This document shows positions 1 through 9,799 of a stretch of DNA of 64,000 nt, one piece after another. The notes under the pieces were generated by a model. That model had not been told where the DNA came from and ran no database searches. It worked only from the letters and a program-made list of their open reading frames with translations. Each line of letters opens with the position of its first letter. The stretch's first letter is position 1. Origin of the DNA: Bacteroides mediterraneensis (GTDB lineage: Bacteria > Bacteroidota > Bacteroidia > Bacteroidales > Bacteroidaceae); NCBI RefSeq assembly GCF_016900355.1, contig NZ_JACJKA010000003.1, forward strand, positions 1 through 64,000, read 5' to 3'. Made by a program: the position numbers and the translations under genes.

Positions 1-212
1 TAGGCATACAAAACAGCTTTGAGCATCATTCGTGGGTGATAGGGAGAACGGCCGAACTCCTTATACAATTTATGGAACGAACTAAGGTCAAGGTTGTCAA
101 CCATAGCATTCAGAATACGTACAGGATCGTCCGATGGAATATTTTCATCTATTCTTTGTGGGAAAAGGACGATTTGATTGGGATTGTAAGAACGAAAATG
201 TATCTTTGCCAT
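1..212 (-). CDS. IS1182-family transposase, N-terminal part (cut by window edge)
   Basis: The reverse strand encodes a protein beginning MAKIHFRSYNPNQIVLFP, open to the edge of the window (70 codons). It continues with segments DENIPSDDPVRILN and YKEFGRSPYHPRMMLKAVLY. This is the N-terminal DUF772 region of IS1182-type transposases, which catalyse movement of the element. The ATG was chosen because it starts the family's usual N-terminus. Whether the copy is intact cannot be judged here. Confidence 0.85.
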   Translation of the reverse strand, partial: MAKIHFRSYNPNQIVLFPQRIDENIPSDDPVRILNAMVDNLDLSSFHKLYKEFGRSPYHPRMMLKAVLYA

Positions 213-290
213 ATTACTTTGCTTATGCCTAAAGATACAAAATCTTTAGGTAATAACAACGCCTCGGCTTGGGAAAGTCGGGGCGTTGTC

Positions 291-329
291 ATAAAAAAAG
301 AGGGTATGCATTTTGACACACCCTCTTTT
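291..329 (-). terminator. Hairpin terminator after lepA
   Basis: A 9-bp stem (AAAGAGGGT with ACCCTCTTT) follows the lepA stop by about 18 nt. On the minus strand it runs straight into a T tract. The stem overlaps the presumed inverted repeat of the IS, so the element may supply or share the terminator. Confidence 0.6.
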
Positions 330-345
330 CCTATGCAAAAATCAA

Positions 346-2127
346 TTAATCGAGCTTCAACACTGCTAAAAACGCCTTCTGCGGCACCTCTACCGTACCA
401 ATCTGCTTCATACGTTTTTTCCCTCGTTTCTGTTTTTCCAACAGCTTACGCTTACGGCTCACGTCACCTCCGTAACATTTGGCCGTTACATCCTTGCGGA
501 CTGCCTTGATGGTTTCACGTGCAATAATCTTGGCACCGATAGCTGCCTGAATGGCAATTTCGAACTGCTGACGAGGTATCAGTTCCTTCAATTTCTCACA
601 CATCCGACGGCCCAAATCGTAGGCATTGTCAAAATGAGTCAAGGTAGACAGCGCATCTACTGATTCTCCATTCAGCAAAATATCCAGTTTCACCAGCTTG
701 GAAGGACGGAAACCCGACTGATGATAGTCGAACGAAGCATATCCCTTGGAGATACTCTTCAGTTTATCGTAAAAATCAATCACAATTTCTCCCAACGGCA
801 TCTTGTAATGCAGTTCCACACGGTTACCGGAAATATAATCCTGTTTTACCAACTCGCCACGTTTGCCCAAGCAAAGGGTCATAATCGGACCGATATAGTC
901 GGTCGAAGTAATGATGGAAGCGTCAATATAAGGTTCTTCAATGTGATCAATCAAGGTAGGATCCGGCATACCGCCCGGATTATGTACTTCCTGCACCCCA
1001 CCCTGCTTGTCGTATACCATATAAGATACGTTCGGCACCGTAGTAATGACATTCATGTCAAACTCGCGGTCCAGACGTTCCTGCACAATCTCCATATGAA
1101 GCAATCCCAAGAAACCGCATCGGAAACCAAATCCCAATGCCAGAGACGATTCCGGCTGGAAAGTCAGAGACGCATCGTTCAACTGAAGTTTCTCCAATGA
1201 AGCACGCAGATTCTCATAATCTTCCGCCTCTATCGGATACACCCCGGCAAACACCATCGGTTTCACTTCCTCAAATCCGTCGATAGCCTTATCGCACGGG
1301 CGGTCGATATGCGTAATGGTATCACCCACCTTCACTTCTCGTGAGGTCTTGATACCCGAAATGATATAGCCTACATCACCGGTACGAAGTTCTTTCCGTG
1401 GCACCATGTCCATCTTCAAGACACCCACTTCGTCTGCCACATATTCTTTTCCTGTATTGAAGAATTTCACCTTGTCGCCGGTCCGGATGATACCGTTCTC
1501 CACCTTGAAATATGCGATAATACCTCGGAAGGAATTGAAGACAGAGTCGAAAATCAACGCTTGCAACGGAGCACTCTCATCTCCCTGAGGAGCCGGAATC
1601 CGCTCGATGACGGCCTGCAAGATTTCTTCCACTCCCAATCCCGTCTTACCGGAAGCACGGATAATCTCTTCGCGCTTGCATCCCAGCAAGTCGACAATCT
1701 CATCCTCCACTTCTTCCGGCATCGCACTGGCCATATCACATTTATTCATCACCGGAATGATTTCCAAGTCATGTTCCAACGCCATATACAAGTTTGAAAT
1801 GGTCTGTGCCTGCACACCCTGCGAAGCATCCACTACCAGCAAGGCACCTTCACACGCCGCAATGGAACGAGACACTTCGTAAGAGAAGTCCACATGCCCC
1901 GGAGTATCAATCAGGTTCAGAATGTATTTTTCACCTTTATAAGTATACTCCATCTGAATGGCGTGGCTCTTGATAGTAATACCACGCTCGCGTTCCAAAT
2001 CCATATCATCCAGCATCTGTCCTTCCGTAATCTTGATGGTCTGCGTATATTCCAGCAAGCGGTCGGCCAAAGTGGACTTCCCGTGGTCAATGTGTGCAAT
2101 AATGCAAAAGTTTCGGATATTCTTCAT
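346..2127 (-). CDS. lepA: Elongation factor 4 (LepA), ribosomal back-translocase GTPase
   Basis: LepA/EF4 is a translational GTPase that binds the ribosome and acts on stalled or mis-translocated complexes in the cytoplasm. At 593 residues it is full length. The GTPase motifs are visible: P-loop AHIDHGKS (11-18), switch II DTPGH (74-78) and NKCD (128-131). The LepA-specific C-terminal domain ends [11 protein letters not shown] Bacteroidetes -7 box (TATCTTTG) lies at 2160-2167, about 33 bp upstream of the ATG, which supports this start. The gene is transcribed alone, divergently from the lemA operon. Nothing unusual is seen apart from the IS at its 3' end. Confidence 0.97.
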   Translation of the reverse strand: MKNIRNFCIIAHIDHGKSTLADRLLEYTQTIKITEGQMLDDMDLERERGITIKSHAIQMEYTYKGEKYILNLIDTPGHVDFSYEVSRSIAACEGALLVVDASQGVQAQTISNLYMALEHDLEIIPVMNKCDMASAMPEEVEDEIVDLLGCKREEIIRASGKTGLGVEEILQAVIERIPAPQGDESAPLQALIFDSVFNSFRGIIAYFKVENGIIRTGDKVKFFNTGKEYVADEVGVLKMDMVPRKELRTGDVGYIISGIKTSREVKVGDTITHIDRPCDKAIDGFEEVKPMVFAGVYPIEAEDYENLRASLEKLQLNDASLTFQPESSLALGFGFRCGFLGLLHMEIVQERLDREFDMNVITTVPNVSYMVYDKQGGVQEVHNPGGMPDPTLIDHIEEPYIDASIITSTDYIGPIMTLCLGKRGELVKQDYISGNRVELHYKMPLGEIVIDFYDKLKSISKGYASFDYHQSGFRPSKLVKLDILLNGESVDALSTLTHFDNAYDLGRRMCEKLKELIPRQQFEIAIQAAIGAKIIARETIKAVRKDVTAKCYGGDVSRKRKLLEKQKRGKKRMKQIGTVEVPQKAFLAVLKLD

Positions 2128-2159
2128 ATATAATATTACAACTTATCAAAATTATTGTG

Positions 2160-2167
2160 CAAAGATA
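2160..2167 (-). promoter_or_regulatory. -7 promoter box for lepA
   Basis: TATCTTTG on the minus strand matches the Bacteroidetes sigma-ABfr -7 consensus TAnnTTTG at a suitable distance upstream of lepA. No clear -33 TTTG was found. Confidence 0.6.
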
Positions 2168-2189
2168 GGCAAAAAAAGAGATTTTTATG

Positions 2190-2197
2190 TATGTTTG
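2190..2197 (+). promoter_or_regulatory. -7 promoter box for the lemA operon
   Basis: TATGTTTG matches TAnnTTTG and lies 36 bp upstream of the chosen lemA ATG. A longer reading of lemA would start upstream of this promoter, which argues for the downstream start. Confidence 0.5.
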
Positions 2198-2232
2198 CCA
2201 TTGAAACTAATCATAAAACATCATTAACCCAT

Positions 2233-2814
2233 ATGAAAAAAACATGGATTATTCTTATCGCAGTAGTCGCTGTCATCGTTATTTACTGCGTTACCTCGTA
2301 TAACTCTTTAGTGACTCAGGAAGAAACCGTAGGCACTGCATGGAGCAATGTAGAAAACCAATACCAGCGCCGTTCCGACCTGATTCCGAACTTGGTCAAC
2401 ACTGTCAAGGGATATGCTGCTCATGAAAAAGAAACCTTCGATGCCGTAGTTTCCGCCAGAGCCAAAGCTACCCAGATGACCATCGACATCGACGACCTGA
2501 CTCCGGAAAAGATTGAAGCTTATCAAAAAGCCCAAGGTGCCGTAGGCAGTGCATTGAGCCGTCTGCTTGCTGTGACAGAAAACTATCCGGAGTTGAAAGC
2601 CAATGAAAACTTCAAGGAGCTGCAAGCCCAACTGGAAGGAACCGAAAACCGTATCAGTGTAGAACGTCGCAAATTCAATGAAACGGCCCGCGAATATAAC
2701 ACGAGCATCCGCCGTTTCCCGAAAAACATCGTAGCCGGCCTGTTCGGATTTGAAAAACGTCCTTATTTCGAAGCCGAAGAAGGCAGTGAGAAAGCTCCGG
2801 AAGTTAAGTTCTAA
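2233..2814 (+). CDS. lemA: LemA family protein
   Basis: This is a 193-residue membrane-anchored LemA-family protein. The family's molecular role is unclear. Residues about 4-22 form one hydrophobic segment (WIILIAVVAVIVIYCV), followed by a helical domain with the typical NLVNTVKGYAAHEKE segment and a C-terminal AGLFGFEKRPYFEA stretch. The start MKKTW was chosen over an in-frame start 78 bp upstream because that would precede the promoter and lacks similarity to LemA. It is followed after 13 bp by a TPM-domain gene, the usual partner of lemA, suggesting joint function at the membrane. Confidence 0.93.
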   Translation: MKKTWIILIAVVAVIVIYCVTSYNSLVTQEETVGTAWSNVENQYQRRSDLIPNLVNTVKGYAAHEKETFDAVVSARAKATQMTIDIDDLTPEKIEAYQKAQGAVGSALSRLLAVTENYPELKANENFKELQAQLEGTENRISVERRKFNETAREYNTSIRRFPKNIVAGLFGFEKRPYFEAEEGSEKAPEVKF

Positions 2815-2827
2815 ACCGGGCTTACAC

Positions 2828-3727
2828 ATGAAACGTTATTTCTTACTGGGAATATTCTTCCTGCTGACTATCTCCCTCTGCCCCTTGCAAGCAGAAGGCT
2901 ACAAGGTAGAAGATATTCCCCTTGTACATTTGCAGAACCGGACACGGTATGTCAGCAACCCCGATGGGATATTAAGCGACGCAGCTGTAGCCGTCATGGA
3001 CACCACGCTTTTCGCCTTGGAGCAAAAGACCGGTATCCAGACCTTGGTCGTGGCTGTCCGTCAGATAGAAGGAGGCGACTGCTTTGACTTCGCTTACCAG
3101 TTGGGTGAAAAAAACGGCGTCGGCCAGAAAGGCAAAGACAACGGACTGGTCATCCTGCTGGTCACCGAGGAACGGTGCATCCAGTTTGCCACCGGATACG
3201 GTCTGGAAGGTATCCTTCCCGATGCCATCTGCAAACGTATCCAAACCCGCTACATGAATCCTTACCTGAGCAAAGGTAACTGGGATGCCGGGATGGTGGC
3301 AGGCGTGCAAGCTGTACGCCAGATACTGGACAAGAGTTCCGGTTCCCCCACTCCTCCCGAAGGAGAATCCGACAACCTCCTGCTCTTCCTTGTATTGGGA
3401 TGCTGTTTCATTTTGGTGCCGGCCTTGCTTTGGTATTCGGTACGCCAGCGGAACAAATGCCCCAATTGCCACAAACATACCCTGAAGCAAGTCTCCGTCC
3501 GTACCATTTCCCGTGTAGGAGGTGTACGAACTGAAGAAGTGACCTACCTGTGCAGCCATTGCGGTCATGTACGCCACGTCCAGCGGAAAGTGAACGATGA
3601 CGATTTCCACCATCGGGGTGGCAACGGAGGACCTTTCCTAGGCGGACCGTTCTTTGGAGGCGGCTTCGGTGGCGGAAGTTTCGGAGGAGGAAGCTTTGGC
3701 GGCGGAGGTGCCGGAAGCAAATTCTGA
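2828..3727 (+). CDS. TPM-domain membrane protein (YgcG-like)
   Basis: The 299-residue product has a signal peptide (MKRYFLLGIFFLLTISL), an extracytoplasmic TPM domain with YVSNPDGILSD and QFATGYGLEGILPD, and a transmembrane helix (LLLFLVLGCCFILVPALLWY). After the helix come paired cysteines CPNC and CSHC resembling a zinc ribbon. A glycine-rich tail of GGGSF repeats ends the protein. TPM domains occur in photosystem repair factors and in LemA-linked bacterial proteins; an enzymatic role is unproven. The start at the signal peptide was preferred to one 78 bp upstream inside lemA. Confidence 0.88.
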   Translation: MKRYFLLGIFFLLTISLCPLQAEGYKVEDIPLVHLQNRTRYVSNPDGILSDAAVAVMDTTLFALEQKTGIQTLVVAVRQIEGGDCFDFAYQLGEKNGVGQKGKDNGLVILLVTEERCIQFATGYGLEGILPDAICKRIQTRYMNPYLSKGNWDAGMVAGVQAVRQILDKSSGSPTPPEGESDNLLLFLVLGCCFILVPALLWYSVRQRNKCPNCHKHTLKQVSVRTISRVGGVRTEEVTYLCSHCGHVRHVQRKVNDDDFHHRGGNGGPFLGGPFFGGGFGGGSFGGGSFGGGGAGSKF

Positions 3728-3754
3728 TTACAATCACAATTATACTATACAACC

Positions 3755-4834
3755 ATGTACAATAACACTTTTGGAAATATCTTCCGTCTCACCAGCTTCG
3801 GTGAATCACACGGAAAAGCTATAGGCGGCGTCATCGACGGATTTCCCGCAGGCATCGCCATCGATATGGATTTCATTCAACGGGAACTGGTCCGTCGCCG
3901 ACCGGGACAATCGTCCATCACCACGGCCCGCAAAGAGGCCGATGAGGTGGAATTCCTTTCCGGCATTTACGAAGGCGTATCGACAGGATGCCCCATCGGA
4001 TTTGTCGTATGGAACACCAACCAGCATTCCAACGATTACGACAACATGAAAGACGTATTCCGTCCTTCGCATGCCGATTTCACCTATACGCAGAAATACG
4101 GCATACGTGACCATCGGGGAGGCGGACGTTCGTCTGCCCGTGAAACCATCACCCGCGTAGTGGGAGGAGCACTGGCTAAACTGGCCCTGAAACAGTTAGG
4201 CATCCGCATTACTGCCTTCACCTCACAGGTGGGCACCTTCAAGCTCGACAAAGATTACACGGCGTATGACCTGAGCACCATCGAAAACAACCCCGTGCGC
4301 TGCCCCGACCAGGAACTGGCACAGCAAATGGCAGACTACATTTACAAGACCAAAGGCGAAGGCGATACCATCGGTGGCGTCATCAGCTGTGTCATTCAGG
4401 GATGCCCCATCGGACTGGGACAGCCGGTCTACGGCAAGCTGCATGCCGCTTTGGGCAATGCCATGCTCAGCATCAATGCCGTCAAAGGCTTTGAATACGG
4501 ACAGGGCTTCGGACACATGGAAATGAAAGGCAGCCAACAGAACGATATTTTCTATCGCGACGGCGACAAAATCGGCTTCCGTACCAACCGCTCCGGAGGT
4601 ATCCAGGGAGGTATCAGTAACGGACAGGACATTTACTTCCGGGTGGCCTTCAAACCAGTTGCTACCGTACTGATGGAACAGCCCACAGTCGACATTCACG
4701 GCAATGAAACCATCTTGAAAGCCCGCGGCCGTCACGACCCTTGCGTCCTGCCGCGTGCAGTCCCCATCGTAGAAGCCATGGCAGCCATGACCATCCTCGA
4801 TTATTACTTGCTTAACAAGACAACCCACTTATAA
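3755..4834 (+). CDS. aroC: Chorismate synthase
   Basis: Chorismate synthase makes chorismate from 5-enolpyruvylshikimate 3-phosphate using reduced FMN, the last common step of aromatic amino acid synthesis. The 359-residue length is normal. Family signatures are present: [15 protein letters not shown] near the N-terminus, [13 protein letters not shown], the [17 protein letters not shown] block and [13 protein letters not shown]. It sits 27 bp after the TPM gene and 11 bp before the M20 peptidase gene, so co-transcription with the lemA operon is likely. Confidence 0.97.
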   Translation: MYNNTFGNIFRLTSFGESHGKAIGGVIDGFPAGIAIDMDFIQRELVRRRPGQSSITTARKEADEVEFLSGIYEGVSTGCPIGFVVWNTNQHSNDYDNMKDVFRPSHADFTYTQKYGIRDHRGGGRSSARETITRVVGGALAKLALKQLGIRITAFTSQVGTFKLDKDYTAYDLSTIENNPVRCPDQELAQQMADYIYKTKGEGDTIGGVISCVIQGCPIGLGQPVYGKLHAALGNAMLSINAVKGFEYGQGFGHMEMKGSQQNDIFYRDGDKIGFRTNRSGGIQGGISNGQDIYFRVAFKPVATVLMEQPTVDIHGNETILKARGRHDPCVLPRAVPIVEAMAAMTILDYYLLNKTTHL

Positions 4835-4845
4835 ATAAAAGCCTC

Positions 4846-6201
4846 ATGGAAATCAAACAATACATACAAGCAAACGAAGCCCGGTTCCTCGACGAACTGT
4901 TCAGCCTCATCCGTATCCCCAGCATCAGTGCCCTGCCCGCACACAAGGAAGACATGCTGGCCTGTGCCGAACGCTGGCGCCAACTGCTGCTCGAAGCAGG
5001 AGCCGACGAAGCCATGGTAATGCCCTCGGAAGGACATCCGCTGGTGTACGCCGAAAAACGTGTCAGTCCCGATGCCCCCACCGTACTGGTATATGCCCAC
5101 TACGACGTGATGCCCGCCGAACCATTGGAATTGTGGAAAACCCCGCCTTTCGAACCGGAAGTACGCGACGGACATATCTGGGCCCGCGGAGCCGACGACG
5201 ACAAAGGGCAGTCGATGATTCAAGTCAAAGCCTTCGAATACCTCGTACGCGAAGGCCTGCTTCACCATAATGTGAAATTCATCTTTGAAGGAGAAGAAGA
5301 AATCGGTTCTCCCAGCCTGAATGCCTTCCTGAAAGCGCACAAGGAACTGCTGAAAGCCGATGTCATTCTGGTATCCGATACCAGCATGTTAGGTGCAGAC
5401 CTTCCCTCCCTCACCACCGGACTGAGAGGCCTGGCTTACTGGGAAATCGAGGTGACGGGTCCGAACCGCGACCTTCATTCCGGCCATTTCGGCGGTGCCG
5501 TAGCCAACCCCATCAATGTACTCTGCGACCTGCTTTCCAAAGTCATTGATGCCGACGGCCGTATCACCGTCCCTCATTTCTATGACGATGTAGAAGAAGT
5601 GCCGGCTGCCGAACGCGCCATGATTGCCCAGATTCCGTTCGATGAAAAGAAATACATGGAAGCCATCGGCGTGAAAGCCCTGAAAGGCGAAAAAGGCTAT
5701 TCTACGCTGGAACGCAACAGCTGCCGCCCGTCATTCGATATCTGCGGTATCTGGGGAGGATACACCGGTGAAGGCTCCAAGACGGTTTTGCCTTCCAAAG
5801 CCTACGCCAAAGTATCCAGCCGTCTAGTACCCCACCAGCAGCATGAAAAAATATCCCAGCTGTTTGTAGACTATCTTACCCAGCAAGCCCCCGACTATGT
5901 ACAGGTGAAAGTCACTCCGATGCATGGCGGTGAAGGCTATGTCTGCCCTATCCACCATCCGGCCTATCAGGCAGCCGAAAAAGGATTTGAAAAAGCTTTC
6001 GGCAAGAAACCGCTGGCCGTTCGTCGTGGAGGAAGTATCCCTATCATCAGCGACTTTGAACAGATACTCGGCATCAAGACCATTCTGATGGGATTCGGAC
6101 TGGAAAGCGATGCCATTCATTCCCCGAATGAAAACTTCTCGCTCGATATTTTCAGAAAAGGAATAGAGGCAGTAGTGGAATTCCACTTGCAATATAAATA
6201 A
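4846..6201 (+). CDS. M20-family metallopeptidase (dipeptidase)
   Basis: The 451-residue cytoplasmic protein belongs to the M20 zinc peptidases, which cleave dipeptides or related amides. Metal-binding and catalytic motifs are visible: YAHYDVMP (metal His with neighbouring Asp), ARGADDDKG (bridging Asp) and FEGEEEIGS (general-base Glu). C-terminal RRGGSIPII and HSPNENF are typical of the carnosinase/CndP-like branch. There is no signal peptide. It is the last gene of the lemA-tpm-aroC run and is followed by a bidirectional terminator. The exact substrate cannot be read from sequence. Confidence 0.92.
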   Translation: MEIKQYIQANEARFLDELFSLIRIPSISALPAHKEDMLACAERWRQLLLEAGADEAMVMPSEGHPLVYAEKRVSPDAPTVLVYAHYDVMPAEPLELWKTPPFEPEVRDGHIWARGADDDKGQSMIQVKAFEYLVREGLLHHNVKFIFEGEEEIGSPSLNAFLKAHKELLKADVILVSDTSMLGADLPSLTTGLRGLAYWEIEVTGPNRDLHSGHFGGAVANPINVLCDLLSKVIDADGRITVPHFYDDVEEVPAAERAMIAQIPFDEKKYMEAIGVKALKGEKGYSTLERNSCRPSFDICGIWGGYTGEGSKTVLPSKAYAKVSSRLVPHQQHEKISQLFVDYLTQQAPDYVQVKVTPMHGGEGYVCPIHHPAYQAAEKGFEKAFGKKPLAVRRGGSIPIISDFEQILGIKTILMGFGLESDAIHSPNENFSLDIFRKGIEAVVEFHLQYK

Positions 6202-6204
6202 CAA

Positions 6205-6232
6205 AAAAGGGTGACTTCAGGTCACCCTTTTT
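6205..6232. terminator. Bidirectional terminator between convergent genes
   Basis: An 11-bp stem (AAAAGGGTGAC with its complement, tetraloop TTCA) with A and T runs on the two sides separates the M20 gene from the convergent EEP-family gene. Confidence 0.85.
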
Positions 6233-6236
6233 CGTT

Positions 6237-7256
6237 TTATTCCTCCACCGTCAGTTCCAGCAGTACCGGAAGATGGTCACTGTATCCTCCATGATATTTC
6301 ATTCCTTTATACGTACGGAAGGGCGTATCTCCGCCATACACATTGTCTTCTTCCAGCAAGAAAGGGAAACGCAAGATGGCGGCCTTTTCCTTTGAGGTCC
6401 GGGTACGTGCATCCGGTTGCAGCAAACCACCGTTTACCACCATCTGATCCAGTACGCCCCATTCACTTTTATAACGGTAAGTCCCGTCCGGCTGGTTTTC
6501 CATCAGATTATACAAGGCACCCGGTTCCGGTTTTTCACCCAGCACAGATACCCGCAGTCCTTCCTGCAGCGACTTTCCATCGGGATAATCATTGAAATCT
6601 CCCATAATAATCAGACGGGGGTCCTGACGCTCAGCCATCACTGAATCGGCCGCCTGGCGAACCCTGCGAGCCACCCACAAACGGTACGGGTCTGTTTTCT
6701 CGGCTCCTCCTACCCGCGAGGGAAGATGACAGACAAATACATCCAAGGTGTCCCCGCTGACCACACGCCCCGAAACATACAGCACATCGCGTGTAGGCCG
6801 CATACCCAACGAGTCGGAAGGAATGCGGATTTTCTGTGAAGTCAGCAAACGGAACGAAGTGGGCTGATACAGCAGCGCCACATCAATTCCCCGTTCATCG
6901 GGTGAATCCGTCATGACATACCGATAGCCTGCTTCCCGAAGCGGAGAATGATGCGTCAGACTCTTCACACAAAACTCATTTTCCACTTCACACAAGCCAA
7001 CCAAATCGGGCACCTGCTCCTTTCCTGCGGCCAGAATCACCTTGCCAATCTTCTCCAGCTTGTCCTGAAAACGATTGAAAGTCCAGTTCCGCACGCTGCC
7101 CGGCAAGAACTCCGTATCCTGCTTCAACGAATCGTGACGGCAGTCGAACAGGTTCTCCACGTTGTACTCCATCACCCGGAATGTCTGCTGTGCCTGAGCC
7201 GGTGCGACATCCATGCCGCACACAGCCCATAGCAAACCATAGATTATCTTTCTCAT
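6237..7256 (-). CDS. Secreted endonuclease/exonuclease/phosphatase (EEP) family protein
   Basis: This 339-residue EEP-superfamily hydrolase has an N-terminal signal sequence (MRKIIYGLLWAVCGMDVAPAQA). The metal-dependent active site is visible as EYNVENLFD, LCEVEN, MGDFNDYP and the C-terminal SDHLPVLL. Such proteins cleave phosphodiester or phosphomonoester bonds in nucleic acids, lipids or small molecules, and this one should act outside the cytoplasm. Its start overlaps the pepD stop by 4 bp (ATGA), so the two genes are translationally coupled. Confidence 0.88.
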   Translation of the reverse strand: MRKIIYGLLWAVCGMDVAPAQAQQTFRVMEYNVENLFDCRHDSLKQDTEFLPGSVRNWTFNRFQDKLEKIGKVILAAGKEQVPDLVGLCEVENEFCVKSLTHHSPLREAGYRYVMTDSPDERGIDVALLYQPTSFRLLTSQKIRIPSDSLGMRPTRDVLYVSGRVVSGDTLDVFVCHLPSRVGGAEKTDPYRLWVARRVRQAADSVMAERQDPRLIIMGDFNDYPDGKSLQEGLRVSVLGEKPEPGALYNLMENQPDGTYRYKSEWGVLDQMVVNGGLLQPDARTRTSKEKAAILRFPFLLEEDNVYGGDTPFRTYKGMKYHGGYSDHLPVLLELTVEE

Positions 7257-8710
7257 GCACGAGCCGGAATATGTGCCAACACATCCAGCAAGTGACGCCA
7301 GAACTTATCTACCGTAGGAATCAGCATACGCTCGTCGGGGGAATGTACTCCACGCAAAGTCGGTCCGAAAGAAACCATATCCAACGACGGGTATTTCTCC
7401 AGGAACAAGCCACATTCCAGTCCCGCATGGATAGCCTTCACCTTCGGTTCCACTCCAAACAGACGTTTGTAGCTTTCCACTGCCACTTTCAAAATAGCAG
7501 ACGACGGATTCGGTTTCCAGCCCGGATAACCGTCCCCAGTGACACAAGTGGCTCCACCCAGTTCGAAGGCCGCACGTACCATCTGCGACATATCCTCGCG
7601 AGAAGAAAGAATAGAGCTACGCTGGCTGGTTACTACCACAATCTTGCCGTCGCGCATCTTCACAGAGGCTAAATTGGAAGAAGTTTCCACCAGTCCCTCA
7701 ATGTCCTGACTCATGGCATATACTCCGTGATGTACGGCATACAATGAAAGCAGGAAGCGCTTCATCGCTTCTTTTTCCATCACTTCCGCACAAGGCGTTT
7801 CCGATTCCAGTTCCATGACCAGGTTCGGTTCCGTAACCGAAAACTCATTTTCTACATCTGCCAGGAACATATTCAGGGCTACCCGAACATTTTCCTTGTC
7901 GGCCATCGGCACCGCACATACAGCATGTGCCTCACGCGGAATGGCATTGTGCAAATTACCTCCGTCAATCAGGCTCAGACGCAAATCATACTGTTTCATC
8001 AGAATCACCAGGAAACGGTCGAGCAACTTGTTGGCATTGGCCCGGTTCTTGTTGATGTCATCCCCTGAATGACCGCCAGTCAATCCCTTGATGGTCACCT
8101 TGAAGAAGAAATAACCTTCCGGAGCCGCCGTCATCGGGCACGGGAATTCAGCCGTAGTACCGGCTCCTCCGGCACATCCGATAAACAGTTCCCCTTCGTC
8201 TTCTGAATCCAAGTTAATCAGGATGTCCCCGCTCATGAAACCTTCCTTCAAGGCAAATGCCCCGGTCAGTCCGGTTTCCTCGTCCACGGTGAACAAACAT
8301 TCCAGCGGTCCGTGCTGGATATCCTTTGATGCCAGTACCGCCAGTTCCGTAGCCATTCCGATGCCGTTGTCCGCACCCAGCGTGGTACCTTTCGCTCTCA
8401 GCCATTCCCCATCGATATACGTTTCAATCGGGTCTGTTTCAAAATTATGTACCGTCTGGTTGTTTTTCTCACATACCATGTCCATATGCGACTGCAACAC
8501 TACCTTCTTCAGGTGTTCCATACCCGCCGTAGCCGGTTTACAGATCAGCACATTGCCTGCTTCATCCACCTTATATTCCAACCCTTGTGCCTGGGCAAAA
8601 TCCACCAGGAACTTCCGAATCTTTTCTTCTTTCTTTGAAGGACGCGGCACACGACAGATTTCTTCAAAATAATGAAAAACTGATGCCGGCTGTAAATCTT
8701 TCTTTTCCAT
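7253..8710 (-). CDS. pepD: Aminoacyl-histidine dipeptidase (PepD)
   Basis: PepD is a cytosolic M20-family zinc dipeptidase acting on Xaa-His and other dipeptides. The 485 residues match the family length. Visible motifs are QSHMDMVCEKN (metal His/Asp), LGADNGIG (bridging Asp), TVDEETGLTGA (catalytic Glu) and IHAGLECG. It begins MEKKDLQPASVFHYFEEI, the usual PepD N-terminus. It is the first gene of a two-gene unit with the EEP protein. A near-consensus promoter (TAACTTTTG on the minus strand) lies about 40 bp upstream. Confidence 0.95.
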   Translation of the reverse strand: MEKKDLQPASVFHYFEEICRVPRPSKKEEKIRKFLVDFAQAQGLEYKVDEAGNVLICKPATAGMEHLKKVVLQSHMDMVCEKNNQTVHNFETDPIETYIDGEWLRAKGTTLGADNGIGMATELAVLASKDIQHGPLECLFTVDEETGLTGAFALKEGFMSGDILINLDSEDEGELFIGCAGGAGTTAEFPCPMTAAPEGYFFFKVTIKGLTGGHSGDDINKNRANANKLLDRFLVILMKQYDLRLSLIDGGNLHNAIPREAHAVCAVPMADKENVRVALNMFLADVENEFSVTEPNLVMELESETPCAEVMEKEAMKRFLLSLYAVHHGVYAMSQDIEGLVETSSNLASVKMRDGKIVVVTSQRSSILSSREDMSQMVRAAFELGGATCVTGDGYPGWKPNPSSAILKVAVESYKRLFGVEPKVKAIHAGLECGLFLEKYPSLDMVSFGPTLRGVHSPDERMLIPTVDKFWRHLLDVLAHIPARA

Positions 8711-8825
8711 AAAAGTATCTCTATAAACGTTTAAAACTCATGCAAACAAAAGTTAAATAAGCCGTTTTCACCTACGTAAAAGGCTTTTTTAAAGACAAAA
8801 CCCGAAGGAATCGGGACAAAAACTA

Positions 8826-8833
8826 TATCTTTG
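8826..8833 (+). promoter_or_regulatory. -7 promoter box upstream of small membrane gene
   Basis: TATCTTTG lies 20 bp upstream of the next ATG, a typical Bacteroidetes promoter position. Confidence 0.6.
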
Positions 8834-8852
8834 CAGCACAAAATTAATAGAA

Positions 8853-9083
8853 ATGCTCAAGACTCTTCTGATAACTTTGTTAATAGTTGCTATCTGCATA
8901 GCGCTATTATCGGTAAAAATAATTTTCAAGAAAAACGGACGCTTTCCAAATACCCATGTAAGCGGCAGCAAGGCTATGCGCAAAAGAGGAATCGGATGTG
9001 TACAGTCACAAGACCGTGAGGCCCAGCACCTCAATCCTCATGCCATTCCGGAAAGACAGCCAGTTCATACCGAAGCAGAATAA
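8853..9083 (+). CDS. Small membrane protein, unknown function
   Basis: The 76-residue protein starts with one strong hydrophobic helix (MLKTLLITLLIVAICIALL). A basic then polar tail follows, containing NTHVSG and a Cys at residue 49. It has a clear promoter 20 bp upstream and lies 39 bp before the OmpH-like gene in the same direction, so both are probably expressed together. I know similar short membrane proteins from Bacteroides annotation but no function for them. The coding call rests on start, promoter and context. Confidence 0.65.
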   Translation: MLKTLLITLLIVAICIALLSVKIIFKKNGRFPNTHVSGSKAMRKRGIGCVQSQDREAQHLNPHAIPERQPVHTEAE

Positions 9084-9122
9084 ACGCTAATAATTAACTA
9101 AAAAAACGATATCACTATCATT

Positions 9123-9719
9123 ATGAAGAAAACGAATGTATTGAAGGGACTTCTGGCGCTTGCCGTAGTACTCCTGTTTACACAATGTACAGAAAAAAAG
9201 GGAACTTCCACTGAGACAGCTGCTCCGGCAGTAGCAGGTACCAATATGAAAATCGCTTATGTAGAGGTAGATTCCCTGCTGACAAAATACCGCTTCTGGA
9301 ATGACCTGAACGAACTGATGATTCAGAAAGAAGAAAACATCCGTACTACTCTGAACGAAAAAGCAAAGGAACTGGACGGGGAAATGAGAGAGTTCCAGCG
9401 TAAATTGGAAAACAATGGATTTGCCAGCCGCGAACGTGCAGAACAGGAAAATGCCCGTCTGTTGCAGAAACAGCGCGACTTGCAGCAATTGCAGGAAAAG
9501 CTTTATGCAGATCTTCAGGCAGAAAACCAGAAGAACAGCTTGCAGCTCCGCGACTCTATCAATTCATTCCTGAAAGTATACAACCAGAAGAAAGGCTACA
9601 GCCTGATCATCAGCAACACCCAGTTGGACAACCTGCTGTATGCTGACAAATCACTGGATATCACACAAGAAATTGTAGACGGCTTGAACGCACGCTACAA
9701 CCCGAGCACCAAGAAATAA
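9123..9719 (+). CDS. OmpH/Skp-family lipoprotein
   Basis: The 198-residue product carries a lipoprotein signal ending LLFTQC (Cys about 22). It is followed by a Skp/OmpH domain: IAYVEVDSLLTKYRF at the start, a long charged coiled coil (about 75-145), and a C-terminal YSLIISNTQLDNLLYAD strand segment. Soluble Skp is a periplasmic chaperone for outer-membrane proteins. A lipid-anchored version would work at the membrane face. It ends in a strong terminator. Confidence 0.85.
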   Translation: MKKTNVLKGLLALAVVLLFTQCTEKKGTSTETAAPAVAGTNMKIAYVEVDSLLTKYRFWNDLNELMIQKEENIRTTLNEKAKELDGEMREFQRKLENNGFASRERAEQENARLLQKQRDLQQLQEKLYADLQAENQKNSLQLRDSINSFLKVYNQKKGYSLIISNTQLDNLLYADKSLDITQEIVDGLNARYNPSTKK

Positions 9720-9749
9720 ATTTCTTATCATTTTATCATACAAAAGAAG

Positions 9750-9778
9750 AGTCCGGCCTTTTAGACCGGACTTTTTTT
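9750..9778 (+). terminator. Rho-independent terminator after OmpH-like gene
   Basis: AGTCCGG pairs with CCGGACT and is followed by a seven-T run. It ends the OmpH-like transcription unit before the convergent GH123-like gene. Confidence 0.85.
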
Positions 9779-9799
9779 ATGGCGACTTATCGCCTGTGG

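Larger units (their letters stand above)
1..333 (-). mobile_element. IS1182-family insertion sequence, 5' end
   Basis: The left edge of the window cuts an insertion sequence whose transposase runs leftwards. Upstream of the transposase start lies a hairpin at 256-289 (ACAACGCC pairing with GGCGTTGT). Beyond it is the motif GAGGGTGTGTCAAAATGC, read leftward from about 325, which resembles terminal inverted repeats of Bacteroidales IS1182 elements. The inferred end lies only about 13 bp from the lepA stop codon. The exact terminus and target duplication cannot be fixed because the other end is outside the window. Confidence 0.6.

Noticed and set aside
36-509. 157-codon + strand frame spanning the IS end and lepA 3' end
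   Set aside because: It crosses a hairpin, the IS terminus and the lepA terminator, and opposes two well-supported genes.
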